From: CAZGAQ01 sp964523405
GTDB taxonomy: Bacteria > Planctomycetota > Phycisphaerae > UBA1845 > Fen-1342
DNA length: 64,000 bases
Reading direction: 5' to 3'
Assembly: GCA_964523405.1 (NCBI GenBank)
Contig: CAZGAQ010000020.1
Span: 1-64,000, forward strand
In this document: one piece after another, positions 1 to 9,500 of the stretch
Position numbering within the stretch: position 1 is the first letter of the stretch
Layout: each line of letters begins with the position of its first letter
Notes under the pieces: model-generated
Database searches by the model: none
What the model was told of the DNA's origin: nothing
What the model saw: the letters and a program-made list of their open reading frames with translations, nothing else
Program-made: the position numbers and the translations under genes

Positions 1-420
1 GTGTGCACGACGGATGCATGCGACCCACTGACGGGTGTGTCGCATACGCCCGTGAGCATCGACGACAATGATCTATGCACGACCGACACGTGTGATCCGG
101 TTACCGGTGTGCACCACGAACCGGTCACTGTGGATGACAACGACGCCTGCACGACCGATGCGTGTGATCCGGTGACTGGGATCTCGCATACTCCGGTGGT
201 CATTGACGACAACAACGCCTGCACGACGGATGCATGTGATCCGGTGACTGGGATCTCACATACGCCGGTGGTCATCGATGACAACAACGCGTGCACGACA
301 GACACGTGCGACCCCAATAGCGGCGTGCACCATGAGCCAGTCCCGGTCGACGATGGCGACGCCTGCACGGAGGACTCCTGCGATCCCGCCACCGGCGTGA
401 TCACACACGCGGACTCCACC
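1..420 (+). repeat. 72-bp in-frame tandem repeat array (six units, the first partial)
   Basis: Unit boundaries fall at 61, 133, 205, 277 and 349, each 72 bp (24 codons), beginning with codons for Asp-Asp-Asn/Gly. Units 3 and 4 are almost identical at DNA level, while units 1 and 6 diverge. The array continues out of the window, so the copy number is a minimum. It is coding and in frame, and should be prone to slippage or unequal recombination. Confidence 0.9.
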
Positions 421-1182
421 AGCATCGTGGTCAACCTGCAGGTTGAGGCGCTTGGCCACGCCGTGACGCGCACGGTGACGTTCACCCTGACGGAATGCGG
501 CGTGGGCACGGAGACGCGGACGGTGCCGGTCGACTTCGACGCCAGCGGCCAGGGCACGGCCACACTGACCGACGTGAACACCACGCTCGATTGGATTGCG
601 GCCAAGGAAGGTCACACGCTCGGCGCTGTGCTGCCGCTGGACTTCGCGGGCGGCTGCAGCGCGACCGTGAGTTTCACGGGCGGCGACAACATGCTGCTCG
701 CTGGTGACTTCTCGAACTGGGGCTGGGTGGCGCAGGATGGCCTGGTGGACATCCAGGATTTCGCCATTCTGGCCGTGTACTGGAACCAGCCGGTGGCTGC
801 CACGCTCGGCACGCAGGCCGACGCCACGGGCGATGGGCTCCAGGATGGTGGCGACTTTACGGCCATCCAGGCGAACTTTGCCCGCGTGAGCGATCCGCCG
901 CCCGTCTGTCCGCGCGAGTTCCGCTCGGGCCGGGTGATCGCGGGCGTGGAAGAGGCTGTGGAGATCGACGGATTCGTGGTCGCGATGTCGGTGACGGCCA
1001 TCGCGATGCCGGGCGTGGAGCAAGCCGATCGGAACGGTGATGGGGTCATTGACTTGGCCGACATCCGCGTCTTCGCGGCCGAGCAGGGCATAATCCTGCG
1101 GCCGGACTTCGACGCGCGACTCCGTCGGCTGGAGTGGTCGGCGACCCTGCAACCGCATCCGGGCGTGCCGTCCGGTCAATGA
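1..1182 (+). CDS. 3' part of a secreted CTDC-repeat / dockerin-like protein (5' end outside window)
   Basis: The frame is open from the window edge, so the start and any signal peptide are missing; about 393 residues are visible. Residues 1-140 are six near-identical 24-residue units (DDNxACTTDxCDPxTG, then a His/Pro-Val tail). This is the Cys-rich pattern of the Dictyostelium CTDC repeat family. A beta-rich domain follows (about 141-230), then a dockerin-like segment with two Asp-rich EF-hand-type loops (VDIQDFAIL near 250, ATGDGLQDGGDF near 280) and a further DRNGDGVIDLADIR loop near 345. The last 250 residues are clearly paralogous to the C-terminus of the giant protein ending at 12591. 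By family it should be an extracellular structural or adhesive protein; its ligand is unknown. A strong hairpin follows the stop. Confidence 0.8.
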   Translation: MCTTDACDPLTGVSHTPVSIDDNDLCTTDTCDPVTGVHHEPVTVDDNDACTTDACDPVTGISHTPVVIDDNNACTTDACDPVTGISHTPVVIDDNNACTTDTCDPNSGVHHEPVPVDDGDACTEDSCDPATGVITHADSTSIVVNLQVEALGHAVTRTVTFTLTECGVGTETRTVPVDFDASGQGTATLTDVNTTLDWIAAKEGHTLGAVLPLDFAGGCSATVSFTGGDNMLLAGDFSNWGWVAQDGLVDIQDFAILAVYWNQPVAATLGTQADATGDGLQDGGDFTAIQANFARVSDPPPVCPREFRSGRVIAGVEEAVEIDGFVVAMSVTAIAMPGVEQADRNGDGVIDLADIRVFAAEQGIILRPDFDARLRRLEWSATLQPHPGVPSGQ

Positions 1183-1219
1183 CGTGACTGCGGCCCATCC
1201 GGCCCCGCATGCAGCGCGC

Positions 1220-1248
1220 GGCCCGGCAGGTACTGCTCCTGCCGGGCC
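1220..1248 (+). terminator. Strong hairpin, probable transcription terminator
   Basis: A perfect 11-bp inverted repeat (GGCCCGGCAGG and its complement) encloses a 7-nt loop, 38 bp after the stop codon at 1182. No U-tract follows, so it may act as a processing or pausing structure rather than a classical intrinsic terminator. Confidence 0.55.
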
Positions 1249-1425
1249 ACGTCAGCGCACGGCAGGTGGCACGGCCGGCGCGCAGTGTAGTTTCTGTGTT
1301 GCCCGCGCGGGCCCGCGTCTGCCAGGGCGTGGGTGCGCGGTCCGAACCGGCTCGCCCGAGCCGAATTCGGGCCGGCTGCGCCCGCAGGCGGCCGCGCGTG
1401 GCATTGCCAAGAGAGGAAGGCGGTC

Positions 1426-2619
1426 ATGAAGCCGAGATACATCGTGGCATGGCGGAACGGAGGCCGGTACGTCGTCACAATGGCATGGGCGCTGGTGGTG
1501 GGCGGAGCGCTCGGCAACGTTAACCTGGAATTGCGGCCCGCGCAGGCGACGGTCCACGTCGGCGAGGTTCTGGAGGTTGGGCTGTACGCCGTTGCCGACG
1601 GGGCGGGAGGCGAGGCCGTGCGCGGGTTGCAGGTCATTCTGCAATGGGATCCAGCGGCGCTACAGCTGAATAGCAGCGCTCCGGTGAATAACAATGGGCC
1701 GTACGCCTGGTTGATGTCCGGATTCTACGCGGATGCGCAGATGGATGGATTGAACAACAGTTGGGCGGACGGCAACGCTTACTACCAGGCAATCGGCAAT
1801 TTCCAGAATCTCGCTTGGGCGCCGCCGATGGGCCTGCTGGTCACGACGTTGCGGTTCAGCGTCGTTGCTCCGTCTTCCGTGGCGCAGATCGACATCGTCC
1901 CCGCGTATGGGCTGTATACTCTTACCCAGGTTTACGGCGAGAGTGTTGGACAGGATGTAGCCGGCACCCTCGGTTCCACCTCGGTCAGAGTCAGCGCGGG
2001 TGACCTAGCGCTGAGCCTACCGGACGAGATGTGCGGACTGGAACCCGGGGAATTGCTCACCGTACGACTGATGGTCTCGGACCTGGCCCAGGCAATCAAC
2101 GGGGTTCAGGCGCTCGTCGCGTATCAGCCCGACACGCTCAGCTTCGTCGGAGCGTTGCCGGGTGACGGTCTGGGCTCGCCGTGGGATGCGGCCGTCGAGG
2201 CGTACGAGGGGGTACAGGACGGAACGCTGGTCTACGCCGTTGTGCTGCTGGGTGGCAGCACGACCGCGGATGCCGTGGTGGCGGAATTCACGTTTCGCTA
2301 TGAACCGGTCGCGGTACCGACGGTCAGCAATGTCGCGCTGACCACACTGGATCCTCCGCTCACGACACGCCTCACCAGTGCCGCAACCGGGGCGGCGATT
2401 GCCCCGCAACTGGGGGCAGCTGTGGCCGTGCTCACACGCGGAGACATTACCGGTGACGGCGTGATCGACAGCGCGGATCTCGCGGGGCTTGCGGGGTGCC
2501 TGCAGGGCCCCGGCATCTCTGCCGGGGGGACCGGGTGCTGCCGGCTCGACTTTGACGGCGACGACGACATCGATCTAGCGGACTATGGCGGACTGCAGCG
2601 TGCGTGCAGCGCGCCGTAG
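1426..2619 (+). CDS. Secreted cohesin-like / dockerin-like protein
   Basis: The start is the ATG at 1426, preceded by GAGAGGAAGG; the frame is open further upstream but has no better site. The 397-residue product has a signal-like N-terminus (basic, then VVTMAWALVVGGALG). It carries two beta-sandwich units resembling cohesin-type domains, one about residues 30-180 and one about 195-335. The second contains the motif PGDGLGSPWD shared with the next gene. The C-terminus is dockerin-like, with two Asp-rich calcium loops (DITGDGVIDSADL near 345 and DFDGDDDIDLADY near 380) separated by a Cys pair. This is a typical planctomycete extracellular layout; the partner and role are unknown. It lies between two other dockerin-like genes on the same strand, with 22 bp to the next. 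Confidence 0.8.
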   Translation: MKPRYIVAWRNGGRYVVTMAWALVVGGALGNVNLELRPAQATVHVGEVLEVGLYAVADGAGGEAVRGLQVILQWDPAALQLNSSAPVNNNGPYAWLMSGFYADAQMDGLNNSWADGNAYYQAIGNFQNLAWAPPMGLLVTTLRFSVVAPSSVAQIDIVPAYGLYTLTQVYGESVGQDVAGTLGSTSVRVSAGDLALSLPDEMCGLEPGELLTVRLMVSDLAQAINGVQALVAYQPDTLSFVGALPGDGLGSPWDAAVEAYEGVQDGTLVYAVVLLGGSTTADAVVAEFTFRYEPVAVPTVSNVALTTLDPPLTTRLTSAATGAAIAPQLGAAVAVLTRGDITGDGVIDSADLAGLAGCLQGPGISAGGTGCCRLDFDGDDDIDLADYGGLQRACSAP

Positions 2620-2641
2620 GGCGTAATGGAGGATGTTCGGG

Positions 2642-3388
2642 ATGGAGGAGGAGGTCTGTAATGCGGGAGCGGTTCTACCCGCGCGGCGCCGGAGTTGCGC
2701 GCTCGGCCCCCGCATCCTGCTGATGCTGGGCCTGCTTGGGTTGGTGGGGCGGGCGCAGTCCGCAAACGAACTCCTGATCCAGGCGGGCCAGGAAACCTGC
2801 TGCCTGGCGCCCGGGCAGAGCGTCACGCTGCTGCTCGTCGCGGCCAATCTGGCGCAACCGATTAACGGGGTGCAGCTTGTCGTGGGGTACGATCCGAGTC
2901 GCCTGCTGATTACAGCGATCATTCCGGGCGACGGCGCGGGCTCGCCCTGGGACGGGGCAGTCGAGGTCGAAGAAGACCTGGGTGGCGTGGAGATCACGTA
3001 CGCGCTAATCCGTTTTGGAGGTACAACGGCCGATGCCGTAGTCGCGCGGCTGCAGATCGTCGCGACAGCCGCCGGATCGACGCCCGTTGTTCTGCTGGCC
3101 CAGGCGACGGAGGGGTTGCCGTTCGATACGAGATTCACGCGCTACCCGGAAGGGGAGTTCGTGCTACCCGCGCTGGGGCCGGCGATGGCGCTCCTCTGCG
3201 TCGCCGTGCCCGGTGACAGCGACGGGGATGATGACATTGACGCCGCGGACTTTCTTCGCCTGGCGATGTGCCTGGGCGGGCCCGGCTGGCCGCAGGGGTC
3301 GGTCGCACCGTGCTGCTGCGTGGGCACCGATGCGGACGGGGACGTCGACCTTGCGGACTACGCCGCGCTGCAAATCGCCGGTGGCTGA
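2642..3388 (+). CDS. Secreted cohesin-like / dockerin-like protein, paralogue of its upstream neighbour
   Basis: GGAGG at 2628-2632 lies 9 nt from the ATG at 2642, which favours this start over the in-frame ATG at 2633 that abuts the same site. The 248-residue protein has an N-terminal basic stretch followed by a hydrophobic signal core (ILLMLGLLGLVG). One cohesin-like beta domain follows (about 45-190), with INGVQLVVGYDPSRL and PGDGAGSPWDGAV corresponding to INGVQALVAYQPDTL and PGDGLGSPWDAAV in the previous gene. The C-terminus has two dockerin-like Asp-rich loops (DSDGDDDIDAADF, DADGDVDLADY). It looks like a tandem duplicate that lost the first beta domain. The function is unknown beyond probable extracellular, calcium-stabilised display. 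Confidence 0.78.
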   Translation: MEEEVCNAGAVLPARRRSCALGPRILLMLGLLGLVGRAQSANELLIQAGQETCCLAPGQSVTLLLVAANLAQPINGVQLVVGYDPSRLLITAIIPGDGAGSPWDGAVEVEEDLGGVEITYALIRFGGTTADAVVARLQIVATAAGSTPVVLLAQATEGLPFDTRFTRYPEGEFVLPALGPAMALLCVAVPGDSDGDDDIDAADFLRLAMCLGGPGWPQGSVAPCCCVGTDADGDVDLADYAALQIAGG

Positions 3389-3567
3389 GAGTCGGTATAC
3401 CGTCGCGGCAGCACCGCGCGGCAAGGCGGACGCACCGACGGCCGGAAGACGCGCGCTTAGCGCGGTTGCCACCGCGGTACTGCCCGAACCAACAGGTCTT
3501 TGTGCGCCGGATGCGCCGGCTGCATCACGCACCGCGCTGGGCGGTCCTGGCGCCTGGAGGAGTGGCG

Positions 3568-6500
3568 ATGAATCTCGAAGCGACGGCAGATCACGCGGTC
3601 CCGGGGGTCGGTTGCACCGGCAGGATGCGGTGTGTCCTGGCGGGGGTTGCGGTGGTCGCGCTGGCTGCCGTGCCGGCGCGGGCGCTCAATACGGCGCTGG
3701 AGTTCAACGGCAGCACGCAGTACGTCAATCTAGGTAACGATGGCAACAGCGCCGCGCTGAACTACCTGACGAACTTTGGGACCAGCAGCTTCACCGTGGA
3801 GGGCTGGTTCTACGTGGACGCCGCGAACAGCTCCGGTGACAACATCAGTCTGTTCCGACAGGGCAGCAAGGGCAGCTACCCGCAGGTCGCCGTGCAAATT
3901 CCCAACGGGACGGCGGCGCTGGGCGCATCCGTGGAGACCTCCACCACATCCACACAGGTGGACACGGCGACGCCCGGCACGTTTACCCTCCAGCAGTGGC
4001 ACCACTTCGCGCTCGTGGTAGTTCGGGACCTGGAGACGGTGGCCAATCAGCGGATGAACCTGTACCTGGACGGCGCGCTCGTGGAGAGTACCGTTGCAGC
4101 CAGTTGGAGCACCCACCCGATCGACGACTCGCTGGTAGGCGAAACCCGCGATGCGGCCCTGCTGGGGGTGGCCCGCACGGCACCGGGCGCGAACTACAAC
4201 TACTACTTCGATGGCCGACTGGACGAAGTGCGCATCTGGGATCACGCGCGCACGCAGCAGCAGATTCAGGACAACATGAATGCGCCGCTGACGGCCGCGG
4301 CCGGGCTGGTACACCGCTGGGGGATGAACGAGGGGACGGGCACGACGGCGGCGGACTCGGTTGGCACGGCCCACGGCGCGTTGGTTGGCGCCACGTGGGT
4401 CGCCGGTGCTCCGCTGAGCTGTTCCGCGCCCGAGGACTGTGATGATCTGGACCCTTGCACGCTGGACACGTGCGACGCCGGGACCTGTGCGCATACGGCC
4501 GTCGCCTGCCCGACGGGGCAGACCTGCAACCCGGTGAGCGGCCAGTGTGAGACAGTCGCCCCGCTGCCCATCTATCTCGGGGCGGAGTGGAAGTACCGCA
4601 AGGGCACATCGGCGCCGCCGGCCGACTGGAACACCGTGCTGTTCGATGACTCCGGCAGCGACTGGCTGAGCGGGCCCAGCGGGTTTGGGTATGGCGCTTC
4701 GGGCAGCGACTGCGAGCCTCAGCGCGTCACGAACCTACCCGACATGACGACCGTGCCTTATGTGTCGCTCTATCTGCGCAAGCTCTTTTTCGTGGCCGAT
4801 CCCGCCGCTATCTACGGTCTTAACCTGACGATGTACTATGACGATGCGTTCGTCGTGTACCTGAACGGACAGGAGGTAGCGCGAAGCATCACGGCCTCCA
4901 ACATCAACATCACCGGTAGCCCGCCGGCGTACGGCGCGACCGCGAGTCCGGACCACGAATGCTCCGGCGCGGAGACGTTCGTGCTTGACCCGACCAAGCT
5001 GGTGACTGGTCTGAACGTGATCGCGATTCAGGCGCACAACTCAGCCCAGACCAGCAGCGACTTCGTCGTGGCGCCGCAGCTCGAGGCCGTCGCACCTCCC
5101 AATCCCGCCCCCGACATGCCCACCAACCCGTCTCCGGCCAGCGAGGCCACGGCGGTTACGCCGAGTCCTGAGCTGTGCGCGGACGTGAGCGACACGAATG
5201 GCGATACGCTCACCGTTACCTTCTATGGCCGGGAAGCCGGTGGCGCCGCCGGGGAGCCGTTCACGATTGTCGTGCTGCCAGACCCGCAGAACTACGCGGC
5301 CGGCTACCCGACGATCTACAACGCCCAGACGCAATGGTGCGTGGACAACCGCACCGTGCGCAACATCGTATTCGTTACGGCGCTGGGGGACATGACCAAC
5401 GATAACAGTGAGACGCAGTGGGGTGTGGCTGACACGGCGATGAGTATTCTCGACACCGCGGGGTTGCCGTACGGGATCGCCTTGGGCAATCACGATGGCT
5501 CGCCGAGCGACACGGCGCTGTACAACCAGCACTTTGGCGTCAGCCGGTTCACCGGGCGCGCGTACTATGGTGGGCACTACGGCGTCAACAACGACAACCA
5601 TTACGAGCTCTTCACTGCCGGCGGAATGGACTTCATCATTTTCCATCTCGAGTGCGAGATGGGTAGCGGCTACGAAGGGATTTGCTCCGCCGAGTGCCAA
5701 GACGTCCTACTATGGGTGCACGGGCTGCTGACGGGGGCGCATGCCAATCGTCGGGCGATCATCGTGTCGCACGCCTTGATGCAACCGTCCGGGACCTTCA
5801 TGGCGCATGGCCAGGCGGTCTACACGGCGCTGCGGGACTGCCCCAATTTCTTCATGACTGTGTGTGGGCATCTCGACCAGGCCAACCATCGCGTCGATCT
5901 CGGTACCGATGGGCACCCGATCTACAGTCTGATCCAGGACTACCAGATGCGCTCCAACGGGGGCAATGGCTGGCTGCGGATCATGACCTTCGATCCACAG
6001 GCCGACACCATCCACGTGGAGACGTATTCGCCGACCGTGGAGGGCGGACGCTTCATCAACAAGCCCACGGCCCACGCTGACAACCAGCCGAACGAAACGG
6101 GCGGCAACGAACTGCTCCTCACCTATGACATGGACGCCGGGGCGCCCTTCGTCCAACTCGGCCAGTTGACCGGCGTCACCAGCGGGTCGCGCGCGTGTCT
6201 GGCCTGGCCCGGCCGCACGCTCGGCAAGACCTACGAGTGGTACGTGACGGTCTCGGATGGAACGACCGTGACGACCGGCTCGCGCTGGCAGTTCACCGTG
6301 GCGACCACGTGTGCGACGGACGCCGAGTGCGAAGACGGAAACCCCTGCACCGACAACGTCTGTAATCCGGAAACGCTGCTCTGTGAGTCGGCAAACAACA
6401 CCGCGCCGTGTTCGGACGACGCCAATCCCTGCACGACGGACGTGTGTGGCGACGGCGCCTGCACGCACGTACCGAATGACAGTGGCACGTGCTCGGACGG

Positions 6501-9500
6501 GAACGCCTGCACAACCGACGCCTGTCTCGGCGGGAGTTGCGTGTCGACGTACACGCCGACGGACGGTTGCTGTGCCACACAGGCCGACTGCAATGATGGG
6601 AATCCCGCGACGGACGATGTGTGTACGGACGGCGACTGTACGAACCCGCCTGTGCAGAGCTGTACAACCGATGAACAGTGCAACGATGACAATGTCTGCA
6701 CGTCGGACCACTGCAACCTGGCGAACGCGGCGGCCCTGAAATTCGACGGCACGAATGACTACGTGACCATGGGTGCGGCGGCGGGCGAGGCGGCACTCGG
6801 CGCGCGGGCCTTCACGCTCGAAGCCTGGGTCAAGCGGGATGGCACCACCTGGGGGGTCACGACAAGTACCGGGACCGGTGGCATCACGGCCGTGCCCTTG
6901 GTGACCAAAGGGCGCGGCGAGTCGGACACCGGCAATCTCAACTGCAACTACTTCCTGGGGTTGATCCCGGACTCGGTGACGCCCACAACGGTGCGGGTCA
7001 CGGCCGACTTCGAGCAGATCGGCGCTGCGGGCGGCTGGGCGGATGGTCAGAACCACCCGGCATGCGGTACAGGCCTGATCACCGACCAGAACTGGCACCA
7101 CGTGGCGGCGACGTACAGTGTGGCCGATGGCTGGCGGATCTACGTTGACGGCATCGAGGGGACCACGGCAGACGGCACGAGTTGCACCAGCTGCAGTCCT
7201 GCGGGGTCTTGTCCCCGCAGCCCGGGCGTCGAGCCCGAATACGATAGCATTCAGTATTTCGGCCTGGGAACCGCGTTAACATCGACCGGAGCAGCCGCAG
7301 GGTTCTTCGCAGGTGTGATGGATGAGGCCCGCGTGTGGAACCGAGTCCTGTCCCCGGCCGAGATTCAGGCGAATATGAACTCGCAGGTAACGTCCGCGGT
7401 CGGCCTGATCGGACGTTGGGGCCTGAACGAAGGCAGCGGTACGCAGGCCGGGGATGCGACGACGCCGGCCGAGAACGGCACGTTGACAGGCGGCCCGGTG
7501 TGGGTCACCAGCGAACTGCCCAATCTGGGCAGCGGGACCTGCCAGCACACGGCGATCAGCGGATGCTGCAACACAGCCGCGGAGTGCGACGACGCCAGCG
7601 CCTGCACCGTGGATACGTGTGTGAGCCATGCGTGTGTGCATGAACCGGTCGGCGAGTGCTGTGTCGACGCGGACTGCAACGATCAGAATGCCTGCACCGA
7701 TGATACCTGTGTCGACTATCAGTGTGTGTACACGGCGAACGACACGAACACGTGCGATGATGGCAACGCCTGCACAACGGACGACCACTGCGCCAGCGCG
7801 GTCTGCACGGGAACGCATATCCCTGAGTGCTGCGCAACCGACTTGGACTGCAAGGACTTGAATCCGTGCACGGTCGATACCTGCCCGAGCTCCAATGTGG
7901 CGGCGCTGTCCCTGGACGGAATCAACGACTACGTGGACTTTGGGGCGGCCAGCACGCACACGGAGCTCGGCTTGTCGCGGTTTACCATCGAGTGCTGGTT
8001 CAAGAAGACTGGTGCCGGCGTAGCGACCGCATTCATGGCGAGCGCGCCGAATAACGCCGTGCCCCTGGTCACCAAGGGCCGCGGGGTCGGTGACGGGGGG
8101 ACCCTCGATCTCAACTACTTCCTGGGGATCGTCAACGCCACCGAGGCCAGTACCCTGGTGTTCTCGTTCGAGCAGATCGAGGAAGCCGTCGGTGCGGACA
8201 ACGTGGTGCAGGGCACGGTGAATATCGACGACAGCGCCTGGCACCACGCGGCCGTCACGTACGACGGCGCGATGCTGCGGCTCTACACCGATGGTGTGCC
8301 GGACGGTACGCCCCTGGCGACCACGAAGACGCCGCGCTGGGACAGCATGCATCGCTTCGCGCTTGGCACGGGCTACAGTGATTACACGGGAGGTGGTCCG
8401 TCCGGTTACTTCGCCGGTTATCTGGATGAAGTGCGCGTCTGGGATCACGCCCGCACCCAGGCCGAGATTCAGACCACAATGAACCAGCAGGTCCTTGCCG
8501 GGACGGGGCTGGTGGGGCGCTGGGGGATGAATGAGGGCGCCGGTACAGCGCTGAGCGACGCAACGCTGCCGGCGTCAAACGGGACCCTGAACGGTGCGAA
8601 CTGGATCAGCACCGGGCTGGTAGACTTCGGCACCGGAGGCTGGTGTGTGCATACGCCGGTCAGTGCGGGCACGTCCTGCTCCGACGGCGTGTTCTGCAAC
8701 GGTGCGGAAACGTGCCAGGACGGGGTCTGCACGGGCGGCACGCCGCCGTGCGACGGAGCGCATTGTCATGAAGAGATTCCGGCATGTTGGGCGTGTAACA
8801 ACGACACCGAGTGCGCGGACGGCAATCCCTGTACGACCGATGTGTGCAACAGCAGTTCGCACGAGTGTGAGCACACGCCGATCGCGGGCTGCTGTCAGAC
8901 GGCCGCCGAGTGCGACGACAGCGACCACTGCACGACGGATGCGTGCATTGACAACCTGTGCGAGAACGTCCCGATCCCCCAGTGCTGCACGAGCGACAAC
9001 GACTGCAGTGACGGAGACGTGTGTACGCTCGACTTCTGCCCCGGTAGCGGTAACGCCGCGGCCCTCAACTTTGACGGCACGGATGATTACGTGACCATGG
9101 GTGCGGCGGCGGGCGAGACGGCGCTCGGCGCGCGGGCTTTCACGCTCGAAGCCTGGGTCAAGCGGGATGGCACCACCTGGGGGGTCACGACAAGTACCGG
9201 GACCGGTGGCATCACGGCCGTGCCCTTGGTGACCAAAGGGCGCGGCGAGTCGGACACCGGCAATCTCAACTGCAACTACTTCCTGGGGTTGATCCCGGAC
9301 TCGGTGACGCCCACAACGGTGCGGGTCACGGCCGACTTCGAGCAGATCGGCGCTGCGGGCGGCTGGGCGGATGGTCAGAACCACCCGGCATGCGGTACAG
9401 GCCTGATCACCGACCAGAACTGGCACCACGTGGCGGCGACGTACAGTGTGGCCGATGGCTGGCGGATCTACGTTGACGGCATCGAGGGGACCACGGCAGA

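Noticed and set aside
1..420. Regular repeats considered as a CRISPR array
   Set aside because: The period is a fixed 72 bp with no unique spacers, and the whole array is in-frame coding sequence.
5710..8448. Long open frames on the - strand opposite the giant gene (5710-7101, 7276-8448), and similar ones at 256-1179, 8575-9585 and 10939-11967
   Set aside because: They are shadows of high-GC, repeat-rich coding sequence on the + strand: Arg/Val-rich translations, no domains, no ribosome sites.
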